Origin: UBA4408 sp002389785
GTDB taxonomy: Bacteria; Bacteroidota; Bacteroidia; UBA4408
NCBI GenBank assembly: GCA_035438985.1
Contig: DAORJK010000002.1
Span: 1-64,000, forward strand
Length of the DNA stretch: 64,000 bases
Direction of reading: 5' to 3'
Under the pieces are notes generated by a model, which saw only the letters and a list, made by a program, of their open reading frames with translations, searched no databases and had not been told where the DNA came from. The translations under genes were made by a program, and so were the position numbers. Below are positions 52,518 through 62,508 of this stretch, in pieces (position 1 is the first letter of the stretch; each line of letters begins with the position of its first letter).

Positions 52518-53085
52518 GATATATTTTTATTGCGCTTTAATAGTAATTGTAGTGACCAAACATTATTGTTCTTGCATAACAATTTTATTATACAAGATGA
52601 AATCCCCAATTCAAACTGCCCAAATGTATAGTTTGAAATATCGCATTGTCAATACGTAGAACTACCTGTTTTTTAAAACTAAAAATTTCGGCTAAAAATC
52701 GCTGAAAGTAGCTTGTGTATTGTGTATTATGTGATTTGTGGAGATAAAATGAGATTTGTATTTCAAAATATGGAACATCAGAATCGGTCGTATCGATAAA
52801 AAAAATTCTTAAATAACAACCTTTTCTGATCCTTAAATTCAATTGATTCTTCGTGCTTAACAAACAAGAATTTTAAACTATAAAGTGATAGCTTAAAAGT
52901 GTCCATTAATATCCACATAGGCATTCATTTACCTCCCAAATAAGTTACTGGTCGGATAATTCTTAATTGCTATCGAAATTTGCCTAAATAGATCCCTTAT
53001 AAGATATTAAACTATGAGAATAATTTAATATTTTTAGATTGAATTACAAGGAATTACCAGTATTCATCTTTTAATAAATAAAACC
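52518..53085. other. Divergent intergenic region
   Basis: 568 bases without a supported gene. It holds a minus-strand promoter for the Rhs operon (52621-52652). No clear plus-strand promoter for the gene at 53086 was found. A 91-codon minus frame at 52588-52863 has no family features and is not accepted as a gene. Confidence 0.5.
52621..52652 (-). promoter_or_regulatory. Promoter of the Rhs operon
   Basis: Minus-strand TTG (52652-52650), a 21-base spacer and TACATTTG (52628-52621) match TTG-N19/21-TAnnTTTG. It would start near 52614, giving a leader of about 100 bases before the small T9SS gene. Confidence 0.45.
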
Positions 53086-54807
53086 ATGAAGTTTATTAAT
53101 ACTCCGTTTAAAGTAGAAGGCTCTCATACTTCGCTGATTTTCACTTTACTAATTATTTTATTCTTCATGAATTTGGGCATTCAGTCTATTGCACAAAGCC
53201 GAACCCCTTGGCAGATGCATTTTGCCGATGGTCCAAAAGTAACCGGTGATACGGCTGAACACTATGGTGATTCAACGGAGTATTTTTTGGAGAACATTCC
53301 TCCTGTTAACGACCCCTTATGGCAAGCTGCTCCTAGAGGCGATTTGATTGAATATGCTATGGCTTCCCCTTTTTGTCACATTGGTCCTGACAGTACTTGG
53401 AGTTGTCGTAAATGGGTCGATTATACCTATTTCCAAACCTTTATTACGATTCCTTCCAATGTAACGCTTACCACATTTACGATTCGCTTGCGCGGGATTG
53501 ATGATGGAGTAAAAGTTAGAATGTATAATTCAATAAACCCAGCAGGTTTCGATATTCCCAAGGGATATGCAAGACTAGGCGACGGTGGGCAAACCATCAA
53601 TTTACTTCCTTACGCAAAGAAGTGTGAAATCAATCGCTTGGTGCTAACCCATGTGGAAGATTGCTGCGGCTGGACCGCACTTGATTCGGCTTACATTTTA
53701 ATGATAGGCCATGTTGATTTTCTTTCGGATGTGAGCATTACTTCAACCCCTATATTGTGCGGTAGTACTACTGCTAATGGTACTGCTACAGCTAGTTCTG
53801 TTGCTACAGGTCCTTTTACCTATTACTGGAATACCGATCCTCCTCAAACTACGGCCACTGCTACAGGTCTTGCAGCAGGAACCTATATTTGTACAGTTAC
53901 ACCATCAGTAGGGTGCGCTTCAGCAGCAGCTGTTACCTTATCACAAAGTGCACTTTCAGTAAGTATTACACCTCCAACTGCATTGCCAATAAATACTTGT
54001 TCATATGGTAAAACAGCTCACCTTATTTTAGGCTATCCGGGCACTCCGCAACAATTAAGTTTAACTAGCAATCGAAGTGGAGGTACTTCACCTTATTCGT
54101 ATTCATGGTCGGGCACAGGAAGTCAATACCTCAGTTCAAAAACTGTTCGAAATCCTGTTTTTAATCCTGCAGGACAAAGTTCAGAATGTGCAGCGTATAA
54201 TTTGGTTTTAACTGTGCGCGATAGCAGAGGCTGTGTTGGTAGCGATACAGTTGAAATACGTGTTGTTAAAGCTAGTAGCGGAAATCACAGCTGTGGTAAT
54301 AATCAGTCGAAGAAAATATTAATTTGCCATGTTCCTCCAGGAAATACTTCTAACCCTCAAACAATTTCTATTAGTGTAAATGCTTTGCCAAGTCATACTT
54401 TTGGACCTTCATTAGGCCCTAATTCATGTAGCAACGCGCATAAAAATGATTGTATTGGAACTTGCAATGTACAATGTAATTCGGCTAACCGCTTAGCTGA
54501 ATTTACTGAACCTATTACCGAAACACCAATTGTTGATGTAGCAACAAAGGAGATTTATCCAAGTCCAAATAATGGAAATTTTACGCTCGAAATTAATTTG
54601 GAGGAATCCATTCCTGTATTCGTTTCTGTGTACAATTATACCGGACAATTAGTAGATTCTAAACAGCTTCAGAATTTAACTAGCGGTTTAAATGCTGTTC
54701 CCATGCAACTTTCAAAAGAAATTGCTCCGGATGGAATTTATTTTCTATTTGTAAAAGTAGGAGATACAGAAGGTGTAGTTAAAAAGTTTAGCATCAAAAG
54801 AGACTAG
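53086..54807 (+). CDS. T9SS cargo protein with SprB/PKD-like repeats
   Basis: 573 residues. After a signal/anchor segment (LIILFFMNLGIQSIAQS), residues 40-220 form an N-terminal domain with paired Cys (SPFCHIGPDSTWSCRKW, VEDCCGWTALDSAY). SprB/PKD-like modules follow (GPFTYYWNTDPPQ, YSYSWSGTGSQYL), then a Cys-rich stretch and a T9SS type A domain (IYPSPNNGNFTLEIN...PDGIYFLFVKV). Likely an adhesin-like surface or released protein. It is divergent from the Rhs operon. Confidence 0.7.
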   Translation: MKFINTPFKVEGSHTSLIFTLLIILFFMNLGIQSIAQSRTPWQMHFADGPKVTGDTAEHYGDSTEYFLENIPPVNDPLWQAAPRGDLIEYAMASPFCHIGPDSTWSCRKWVDYTYFQTFITIPSNVTLTTFTIRLRGIDDGVKVRMYNSINPAGFDIPKGYARLGDGGQTINLLPYAKKCEINRLVLTHVEDCCGWTALDSAYILMIGHVDFLSDVSITSTPILCGSTTANGTATASSVATGPFTYYWNTDPPQTTATATGLAAGTYICTVTPSVGCASAAAVTLSQSALSVSITPPTALPINTCSYGKTAHLILGYPGTPQQLSLTSNRSGGTSPYSYSWSGTGSQYLSSKTVRNPVFNPAGQSSECAAYNLVLTVRDSRGCVGSDTVEIRVVKASSGNHSCGNNQSKKILICHVPPGNTSNPQTISISVNALPSHTFGPSLGPNSCSNAHKNDCIGTCNVQCNSANRLAEFTEPITETPIVDVATKEIYPSPNNGNFTLEINLEESIPVFVSVYNYTGQLVDSKQLQNLTSGLNAVPMQLSKEIAPDGIYFLFVKVGDTEGVVKKFSIKRD

Positions 54808-54823
54808 GCAGATATAAAATTGT

Positions 54824-55783
54824 TTAGTCAACTAAGGAAGGATTGCCCATTTTACCTGAATTGTAATCGTTGATGCATTGTAGTATTTCTGCTTGTGTGT
54901 TCATTACAAAAGGACCATACGAATACACTACTTCATTTAATGGTTGTCCGCCAAGTACTAATATTTCAGTATCCTCATTACAAAATAATTTTAATAGCTC
55001 AGCATCACGTTTATACAATGCTACCTGATTTGCTTTAACAGCTCTTCTTCCTTCTACTTCTAGTTGTCCCTTTATTACATAAACAAAAACATTGTGTACA
55101 GGATTGGTAGGAATATCTAATTGGCAATTGGCTTTCATTTTAATATGATAATAAAATGCAGGGAACAATAATTCAACTTTTGATTTGCTGCCGAATAATT
55201 CGCCCAATACTATTTTTGCCGAATACGATTTTGTTTCAATTGTACCCATTTCTGCTTCTTTGTGTACATGGGTGGTAGGTGCTGTAAATTTATATTTTGC
55301 TGGCATGTTTAGCCATATCTGAAATCCATGGTACAAGCCACCATTTTCGTATAAGCCTTTTCCGGTTTCTTCCATGTGTATAGCTCCACGACCGGAACTA
55401 AACAGCATAAAATCGCCTTTCCCAATCTGAAAATCATAGTTTAGGCTATCCTTATGATGACCATTACCGGAAAGAAAGTAGGTGGTAGGAATTACTCCCG
55501 CATGCGGATGTGCACCAACTTTTAAAGGCTTTTCTTTTGGAGAAAGTTCAACCGGACCAAACTCATCAAAAAAAACATATGGCGAAACATAATCGTTGTT
55601 ATCGCCTGCAAAAGCACGAAGCACGGGCAGTGTGCCTACCATGGTTTTATTAGCCGAAATAATGGTATGTATTTTACGTTCGTTTGAACTAGCGAGCATT
55701 CCCGACTCGGCATTGAGTAAACTAGGTGTAACAACCGAAGCGCCAAGAATAGCAGATCCTTTGATAAATTTTCGTCGATGCAT
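54824..55783 (-). CDS. Exported pirin family protein
   Basis: 319 residues of the bicupin pirin family. The N-terminal cupin metal site has GAHPHAGVIPTTY, then GHHKDSLN and GRGAIHMEE, giving the His/His/His/Glu set; the second cupin ends in the pirin_C region (VLGGQPLNEVVYSYGPFVMN). Some pirins have quercetin dioxygenase activity. The N terminus MHRRKFIKGSAILGASV looks like a Tat signal, unusual because many pirins are cytoplasmic. It is the last gene of a minus-strand run, 80 bases after the oxidoreductase. Confidence 0.75.
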   Translation of the reverse strand: MHRRKFIKGSAILGASVVTPSLLNAESGMLASSNERKIHTIISANKTMVGTLPVLRAFAGDNNDYVSPYVFFDEFGPVELSPKEKPLKVGAHPHAGVIPTTYFLSGNGHHKDSLNYDFQIGKGDFMLFSSGRGAIHMEETGKGLYENGGLYHGFQIWLNMPAKYKFTAPTTHVHKEAEMGTIETKSYSAKIVLGELFGSKSKVELLFPAFYYHIKMKANCQLDIPTNPVHNVFVYVIKGQLEVEGRRAVKANQVALYKRDAELLKLFCNEDTEILVLGGQPLNEVVYSYGPFVMNTQAEILQCINDYNSGKMGNPSLVD

Positions 55784-55863
55784 GTGCTTTAATTTAAAGT
55801 GAGAGTATGCCGTAAATTAGACTGAAATAAAAGTACGATTTCTTACTTTAAAAAATAAATAAA

Positions 55864-57375
55864 TTAGGCTTCTTTTATTTTTTGTATCAAATAGTCCATT
55901 CCTAGTATTTCTGAGCAGGTAACAACTGCACCAATGGTTACACCCAATACACCGTGCATGTTTAAATTTTGACCTGTCAGGTATAAATTGGGTACTTTGG
56001 TTTTTGGAGAAATAAAAGTTCTTAATGGGTCTTTGTGATCTTTTAAAATGCCATACATACTTCCATCCTTGGTACCTATATAATCGCGATAGGAAAGGGG
56101 AGTTGAGCAAGTGTATGATTTAATACAGGAGCGAATGTTGGGAAATTTTTTCTCCAACTCATCCAATAATTTTTCGCCTTTTCGCTTTTTAAACTCCACG
56201 TAACTTTCACTTCTAAGGGAAACATTTTTAGGTATGGTATGAAAAGTATTTTCCCATTCTTTTACCTCATCGTAATGCATGTAAGCCATAACCGACATGC
56301 AATCGGCAAATTCACCGGTACGTGATGAAGCCGGACAAAAAAGTGCATAGACTTTGGGCCAGGATTCTTCAGTATAATCCATCGTATCCCACACATTGTC
56401 ACTTTTATAATGATAATAATTGTGGTTGAGATAAGGGAAACTTTTTTCCTTAAAAACAATTTGAACTATAAAAACAGAAAGCGAATTTTCGAGTGAACTG
56501 ATTCGGTTTACGTATGATTTTCGCAGTTTTCCAGGCTCAATCATGTCGAGCGTAATGCTTGGATGTATGTTCGAAATAAATTGTTTTCCAACTACTTTTT
56601 CCCCATCTTTTAACTCCACTGATTCGATAGACTCACCTTCAAAATTAAACTTAACCACTTCAGCATAATTTCGAATAACTCCTCCATGTTCTTTGATGGT
56701 TTTTGAAAGTTGAGTGGCTATTTGGGCTCCACCATCGATACATTTCCAGGAACTTTCAATATAGGTATTGATAACAAGTGCATGCACATAAAGTGGTGTT
56801 TTATCGGCAACACCGGCATACAAGGGATTGGTGCCTGCAAGAACATTTCTTAACTTAATATTATTGGTAAGAGAAGCTATGTAATCGTGCGTATTTATTT
56901 CTAAAAATTTTGTATCAATAATTGACGCATTACCGCTCTCTACCTTATACAGCGGAAAGCTGTGACTGATCTCAATTAATTTTTCGCAATAGGCGGTTAT
57001 GGCTGCTTCTTCATCCGGAAAATAACCAAGCAGTGTTCGCTTAAAATTTTCATACCCCTGAGCATATTTGTACTCAATCGGGTCATTGTCAAAGCTCACA
57101 ATATCAAACCCATCCTCATCCAACTTTTTCAATTTTAATTTTCCACTTAAGCCCAGATAATTGAAATAGCGTTCTAAATTTTGACCTTTTTCTAAACCTC
57201 CGATATAGTGTATTCCTGTGTCGAAGATGGCTTTATCGCGAACAAATATTTGAAGGTTTCCACCCAGTTGACGGTTTTTTTCAAGTACACACACGCTGTA
57301 TCCTTCACGGCTTAAAATAACGGCACATTCCAGCCCGCCTAGTCCACTTCCAATAATTACAAAATCGTACTTCAT
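55864..57375 (-). CDS. FAD-dependent oxidoreductase, RetSat/carotenoid-isomerase type
   Basis: 503 residues. The N-terminal dinucleotide motif is VIIGSGLGGLECAVIL, followed by VLEKNRQLGGNLQIF and DTGIHYIGGL, typical of the phytoene desaturase/retinol saturase group. The C-terminal flavin segment is NLYLTGQNLNMHGVLGVTIG. It probably acts on a polyene chain. It lies 28 bases after the MMPL-acyltransferase-methyltransferase fusion, as in flexirubin/aryl-polyene clusters. Confidence 0.75.
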   Translation of the reverse strand: MKYDFVIIGSGLGGLECAVILSREGYSVCVLEKNRQLGGNLQIFVRDKAIFDTGIHYIGGLEKGQNLERYFNYLGLSGKLKLKKLDEDGFDIVSFDNDPIEYKYAQGYENFKRTLLGYFPDEEAAITAYCEKLIEISHSFPLYKVESGNASIIDTKFLEINTHDYIASLTNNIKLRNVLAGTNPLYAGVADKTPLYVHALVINTYIESSWKCIDGGAQIATQLSKTIKEHGGVIRNYAEVVKFNFEGESIESVELKDGEKVVGKQFISNIHPSITLDMIEPGKLRKSYVNRISSLENSLSVFIVQIVFKEKSFPYLNHNYYHYKSDNVWDTMDYTEESWPKVYALFCPASSRTGEFADCMSVMAYMHYDEVKEWENTFHTIPKNVSLRSESYVEFKKRKGEKLLDELEKKFPNIRSCIKSYTCSTPLSYRDYIGTKDGSMYGILKDHKDPLRTFISPKTKVPNLYLTGQNLNMHGVLGVTIGAVVTCSEILGMDYLIQKIKEA

Positions 57376-57403
57376 CTTTCTGGCTCTATAAATGATCTGT
57401 CAA

Positions 57404-60400
57404 TTAGTTTCTGCGCAAAATATATATCAAGTTACTGGTTAGTTTGGTAGTATCCACTACTTCAATTTGTAGCTTGTATTTTTCTAAATTACGCATCAAT
57501 TCTTTACCCGATAAAAACTCTAATTTATTTTGGGTTTTATTAAATCCAAAGTTGGTACTAAAAAATTCGGTATAGCGTGTACCCCAGTGTCGTTTTTCAA
57601 GATCTTTATTCCCATCACGAATCACAATCATTCCTCCTTCATTAAGTTTGTTAATACAGCTATCGAGAACCTTTAGTTGTTGCTCTCCGGTAAGGTAATG
57701 CAGCACATCACTCAAAATAAACGCATCGCTGTTTTCAAATTCATGTTTGGTAATATCAGCAGCAATAAAATTTACGTTTGCTTTTTTAGAAATGCAATGT
57801 TGAGCAACCTCAATTTTTTCTTCGTCGTAATCAATTCCCAGTAATGTTCTTTTATCCGAAACAAAACTCAACATATTAGCTAAAAATCCATAACCACAAC
57901 CAATATCTGTAATTTTTCCTTCCAAAGGTAAGAGGTCATTAAAGAGTCGATAATTATCTTCTAGCTTCACCTTAATCCGCATGTACCATTCTAATACCGG
58001 TCCTTTGTAGATATAGTTTTTAACCAATTTTCGTTGATGGTAATCAACCGTTTCTTGTTCGAGCACCAGTTTGTTGTACTCCGCTTTAAAATAGCGCGAA
58101 ATAGATTTTGTTCGTTCTTGATAAGTAGTACCATAACTTTGATCATTCACTGAAATGCGCGGCAATATTGAAACAGTAACACTTCCGTTTTTCAAAAAAT
58201 TTTCGGACTTGGTCATGCAATCACTTGCACCATGTATTTGTATCGGTAAAATATCAATGCCCAATTTTTCGGCTAAATAAAATGCTCCTTTATGAAAGCG
58301 TTGTATTTTACCATTTTCAGAACGTGTACCTTCCGGAAAAATCAAAATGGAATATCCTTCGGCAACGCGTGCTCGCATTAAATCCATTCCTTTTTCTACA
58401 TCGTTACTAACCGGATAATAATCGGCAAATTTCACTACAAAACCATAAAAGGGATTGTTCCAAACCCAGTCATTGGTGAGTATTAGCAATTTAGGATGAA
58501 GCATCATCACCAAAGGTAAATCAATGTGTGATTGATGATTTGCAATTATTACTGCAGGTTTTAAAAAGTTTTCTCCACTAGTATTAAGTACCTTTTTAGG
58601 AATGTTAACCATCAGGTAAATTTGTAACCTCGAAAAAAGCATGATCAAATAGTGATATGTATACTTCAATCGTTTCGAGCGAATCGGCAAAATTTTAAAA
58701 AATAAAAATCCAATAATGGTTAACGAAATACATCCAATTATAAAGAGTGAAAAAGCAATTGAGGTTATAATAAAATCAATAAACGTCATTGGCACAACCC
58801 GCTTTTTTCCCTTCTTTTCTATTAACCACTTCATCATCAAAGGTTGTATTGTATTCGCTACTAAAAGCACACAAAACATACCTATAATGGTAATTAATCC
58901 TATGGATTGTAGCGCAGGATGTTTAGCAAAAATCAATACTCCAATTCCGATTAGGGTTGTAAAAGCAGATAAAAAAATGGAGGTCTTATACGAAGCCAGA
59001 TTTTTCTTGCCGTTCCGATATTCACCTAATAATCCATCCATTATAAAAATGCTGTAATCGTCGCCCAAGCCAAAAATAAAGGTAGAGATGATGATGTTGA
59101 TAATGGTGAATTTAATTCCAGCAAGCGCCATGATCCCCAAAATAAGAATCCAACTTACTAGCATTGGAACATAGGTTATTAATGCCAATTCAATACGTCC
59201 ATAGGAAAGTAATAAGGTAAAAAAGACAAGTAAGGAAGAGAAAATCAAAATTTTATTGAAGTTACTTTTTATGATCTCGATAAATTTTTCGGTGAAGAAT
59301 TTTTTATTGAAAACTGTAAATGATTCCGATTCTGAAAAGGTATGTACTATTTCATTTTCGTAAGCTTCATCCACCTTTATTAAAGTAACCACAGAGGTGT
59401 GTGCGCTTGTTTGTGAAATGAAATTATCGAGGAACAATTTTTTTAATTGATCCGATGTTTCATCCGATAAGGGAGTAAAAGTTTTTTCCACTGAACTGTA
59501 AAATTCATTGAAAGCCGTGGGTTTAAATTTAAAAGGAGTACTATGTGTTATCAAGGAATTTTTAACAGCGTTAATTTTTTCACTTGTCCAATACTCCTTC
59601 CAACGTTGTATGCGTTGTTGTTGCATTTCCTGAGAAGGCAGCAGTGTGCTAACTCCGGAGTAACTTTTTATTTTTTTATCGGCAAGTAATTGGGTTAATT
59701 TTTTGCTTTGTTTTTCATTTTCAAGTAATGCTTCATTCAAATTTTTTCCGCTCGATACCAGGTAGACCGATTTGTGAGAAACAGTGCTGATTTGATTTAA
59801 ATTTTTTTCAGCGTTGCTTAGTTTTTCAGTGATGTAATTCATTTTCATTACATCACTTTCAAATTCTACCTTTTGAGCAAAATAAAAACAAACAATGCTT
59901 GCAATTACCAATCCTGCAATTAAGTAGTTGTTTTTGTTAAATTGATAAAAAGAAAGCCGATCAATAAAATTTGTTGAAGCATGTTGCACCGTTGTGGTTT
60001 CTTTAAAAAAATGAGGTAAAATGAGCAAAGTGAAAAGCGAGGCACCTATCAAACTAAACGCAGCAAACATCCCAAAATCTTGCAGTGCTTCCGACTTAAT
60101 ACTTAGCAAGCACAAAAAAGCACCTATTGTGGTGAATCCACCAATTGTCATTGGATTGGCAAGGTCTTTTAAATTTTGAAGTATGGATCCGGTATGCCGG
60201 TAGTGTGTGTAAAAATGCAATGAATAATTAATGGTAATTCCCAACACAATGGACCCGGCACCAATCGCAATTGCACTAACACTGCCCTTAATTAGAAAGA
60301 GCATGGCAAGTGAAAATGCTGCACCAAAAACAACCGGAATAAAGAGTAAAAAGAAAATGAAAAACCGACGGAAAAACAAGGAAATGAATAGAAACAGGAA

Positions 60401-61243
60401 AAATATTGTAATGCTTACCGTCATTGTAACGTCCTTTTTTATCCGTTCGGCGTTAGCAACTGCCACTGCCACACTTCCGAAATATTCGGCATGAACTTGA
60501 GGAAATTCTTCGTGAAGGGTATCCAGCAAGTGATCTGTTTCGTTTATCCAAGCTGCATTTAGTGCAGTATTTTTTGAATCGTGAGGAGTTACAAAAAATA
60601 ATAAATGCTTTTTATCTTTTGTAAAAATATAGCCATCCACCATTTCAAAATTATCGTCCAACTGCAGGGCGCGTAATTTTTTTAATGCAAGAGGAGTAAG
60701 GTTCAACGGATCACGACTTATGGTTTGTTTTAACATTGAACTGGCCGGAGAAAGCAAAACTTTGTAATCTGCTTCAATTGTTGTGGAAATTGCAGTATCG
60801 CTGGTTAAGCGGTCGAGTTCTCGGTAATCGTTTTCGTCTAAAAAAATGGGTAAATTATCATAAAATGTCTGGTACACTTGCATGAGCACATCGTCGGAAA
60901 CTCTCGCAGTTACTTCTTTTACTTTTGAAGGCTTAAAGCGATGCTCCATGCGTTGAACCAAACTATCTGCACAACTAATTAGTGTTTCGGTATTTGTAGT
61001 ATTGCTATCTTTTAAACTCAAGGTAAATGTGAGCTTATCTAAAAATTTAGAATTCTGAAAAACAAAATTTAGTTGTGCAACTTTTTTGTCGCCCGGCATC
61101 ATTTTACTGATGTCTTCCTCTAGTTTTATTTGAGCAGCAAAATAAGCTACAGCACCTATAATTAGTGCAGTAAACAAGAAAAATAGCAGGCGAAATTTTT
61201 TGAAGAAGCGATATATAAAAATGAAAATTCCAGAAATGTCCAT
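57404..61243 (-). CDS. Trifunctional MMPL transporter / acyltransferase / methyltransferase
   Basis: Start at 61243 (MDISGIFIF) chosen because it lies two bases after the previous stop. The 1279-residue protein has an RND/MMPL exporter part (about residues 1-830, with two sets of membrane helices and large periplasmic loops). A PlsC domain follows with NHQSHID (HX4D, about 900) and FPEGTRSENG (about 970). The SAM-methyltransferase has TDIGCGYGFLANML (about 1115). This fusion is known in Bacteroidota flexirubin/aryl-polyene loci, where it would acylate and export the pigment lipid and methylate it. It is translationally linked to the upstream GT2 gene. Confidence 0.85.
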   Translation of the reverse strand: MDISGIFIFIYRFFKKFRLLFFLFTALIIGAVAYFAAQIKLEEDISKMMPGDKKVAQLNFVFQNSKFLDKLTFTLSLKDSNTTNTETLISCADSLVQRMEHRFKPSKVKEVTARVSDDVLMQVYQTFYDNLPIFLDENDYRELDRLTSDTAISTTIEADYKVLLSPASSMLKQTISRDPLNLTPLALKKLRALQLDDNFEMVDGYIFTKDKKHLLFFVTPHDSKNTALNAAWINETDHLLDTLHEEFPQVHAEYFGSVAVAVANAERIKKDVTMTVSITIFFLFLFISLFFRRFFIFFLLFIPVVFGAAFSLAMLFLIKGSVSAIAIGAGSIVLGITINYSLHFYTHYRHTGSILQNLKDLANPMTIGGFTTIGAFLCLLSIKSEALQDFGMFAAFSLIGASLFTLLILPHFFKETTTVQHASTNFIDRLSFYQFNKNNYLIAGLVIASIVCFYFAQKVEFESDVMKMNYITEKLSNAEKNLNQISTVSHKSVYLVSSGKNLNEALLENEKQSKKLTQLLADKKIKSYSGVSTLLPSQEMQQQRIQRWKEYWTSEKINAVKNSLITHSTPFKFKPTAFNEFYSSVEKTFTPLSDETSDQLKKLFLDNFISQTSAHTSVVTLIKVDEAYENEIVHTFSESESFTVFNKKFFTEKFIEIIKSNFNKILIFSSLLVFFTLLLSYGRIELALITYVPMLVSWILILGIMALAGIKFTIINIIISTFIFGLGDDYSIFIMDGLLGEYRNGKKNLASYKTSIFLSAFTTLIGIGVLIFAKHPALQSIGLITIIGMFCVLLVANTIQPLMMKWLIEKKGKKRVVPMTFIDFIITSIAFSLFIIGCISLTIIGFLFFKILPIRSKRLKYTYHYLIMLFSRLQIYLMVNIPKKVLNTSGENFLKPAVIIANHQSHIDLPLVMMLHPKLLILTNDWVWNNPFYGFVVKFADYYPVSNDVEKGMDLMRARVAEGYSILIFPEGTRSENGKIQRFHKGAFYLAEKLGIDILPIQIHGASDCMTKSENFLKNGSVTVSILPRISVNDQSYGTTYQERTKSISRYFKAEYNKLVLEQETVDYHQRKLVKNYIYKGPVLEWYMRIKVKLEDNYRLFNDLLPLEGKITDIGCGYGFLANMLSFVSDKRTLLGIDYDEEKIEVAQHCISKKANVNFIAADITKHEFENSDAFILSDVLHYLTGEQQLKVLDSCINKLNEGGMIVIRDGNKDLEKRHWGTRYTEFFSTNFGFNKTQNKLEFLSGKELMRNLEKYKLQIEVVDTTKLTSNLIYILRRN

Positions 61244-61245
61244 GC

Positions 61246-62448
61246 TTAGCCCTTTTTTATTTTTTTGTAAAGCAGCATGCAAAAGTAACTGAATAAACCG
61301 AAAGATAGTCCCGAAATTATAGCCAATACCATACTACCCACGAGGTATTGAACAAAGTTTTGTTGGATGGCTTCCAATGAAATTAAAGTGGTAAATTCTC
61401 GGAGTGTACTTGGTTCATTCAGTACCCAACCTCCTGTTAAGAAGCTTAAGTAAACCACAAAGGGAATCAACGGAGCAACGCTAATATGTGCAGCAGTAAT
61501 AAAAATGGCCTTGTTAATTTTTAGCCAATGACAAATAGCTATCCCTACTAATAATTGAAATCCCCAAATTGGAACAATTCCCATAAAAACTCCAAAGCCA
61601 ATAGCTACCGCCTTTTGTCCTGAACTTTCGCTTGGATTTAAAAAATAGCGGATTACAAAAGCACGGATATTACTTGGGGTAAGATGCGTTAAAAAGCGAA
61701 TTGGAATATACCACAAGATGGCTAATATTACCAGGTACGTATTGAGAAGACTTACTCGTGTAAAGTCGGGTACCGGCCTGAAATGAGAAATGCGAGTTTC
61801 TTTTGGTGCATAATATACACTAACAGGAATAGATAATATAGGAACTCCTTTCCATGCAGCTTTTACAATCACTTCTATTTCGAGCTCAAATTTAGTGGTA
61901 AACAAGTGCAAAGTGCAAACACTTTTTAGAGGATACAGGCGATATCCGGTTTGTGTATCCGGCAAATTAATTCCTGTTTCGAATCGAAACCAAAAGTTAG
62001 AAAATTTATTGCCAAAACTGCTTTTACCCGGCACGCTACTTTGATTCATGTTTCGTGCTCCCATGATAATTGCTCCAGGATTATTTTCGATGGCTTCAAT
62101 AAATTTAGGAAGGTCATCCGCGTTATGCTGTCCATCTGAGTCAATTGTAATGCAATAGGTATAACCAAGTTGCAAGGCAAAGTTAAATCCATTGCGTAGT
62201 GCAACACCTTTGCCTTTATTGTGTTCATGAGTGAGTACCTTCAAAAAGCTAAATTTTTCAAGAATATGCGCTGTGTCATCCGTTGCCCCATCATTAATGA
62301 CAACAATTTGAGTTGTGTAGGAAGCAACTGAACGTATTACATTTTCAAGGGTTGTAGCATTGTTGTAAGTTGGAATCATTACACAACAACCCAGTGCTTT
62401 GCTACGTTCGGTAAACGAAAAATTATCCGGCATAAAATACTTTATCAA
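61246..62448 (-). CDS. GT2 glycosyltransferase fused to DUF2062
   Basis: 400 residues. A GT-A fold family 2 domain (CVMIPTYNNATTLENVI, VVINDGATDDTA, TIDSDGQHNADD) occupies residues 20-240. A membrane DUF2062 domain (KAVAIGFGVFMGIVPIWGFQ, about 275-390) follows. Such fusions are typical of aryl-polyene/flexirubin loci. A Met at 62433 (MPDNFSFTERS) may be the true start, because a TACTTTTG -7 box (62460-62453) lies directly upstream. First gene of the minus-strand trio. Confidence 0.75.
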   Translation of the reverse strand: MIKYFMPDNFSFTERSKALGCCVMIPTYNNATTLENVIRSVASYTTQIVVINDGATDDTAHILEKFSFLKVLTHEHNKGKGVALRNGFNFALQLGYTYCITIDSDGQHNADDLPKFIEAIENNPGAIIMGARNMNQSSVPGKSSFGNKFSNFWFRFETGINLPDTQTGYRLYPLKSVCTLHLFTTKFELEIEVIVKAAWKGVPILSIPVSVYYAPKETRISHFRPVPDFTRVSLLNTYLVILAILWYIPIRFLTHLTPSNIRAFVIRYFLNPSESSGQKAVAIGFGVFMGIVPIWGFQLLVGIAICHWLKINKAIFITAAHISVAPLIPFVVYLSFLTGGWVLNEPSTLREFTTLISLEAIQQNFVQYLVGSMVLAIISGLSFGLFSYFCMLLYKKIKKG

Positions 62449-62475
62449 CCTTCAAAAGTAAAACAAAATACAAAA

Positions 62476-62504
62476 TTGATTCAGCTGAATAACATTTATA
62501 TTTG
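62476..62504 (+). promoter_or_regulatory. Promoter of purK
   Basis: TTG at 62476-62478, an 18-base spacer, TATATTTG at 62497-62504: a close match to the Bacteroidota consensus. The expected start point falls at or within two bases of the ATG at 62509, implying a leaderless or near-leaderless transcript. Confidence 0.6.
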
Positions 62505-62508
62505 CCAC

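Noticed and set aside
52588..52863. 91-codon minus-strand frame upstream of the Rhs operon
   Set aside because: No family features and low-complexity AT-rich composition; it also spans the likely promoter of the operon.
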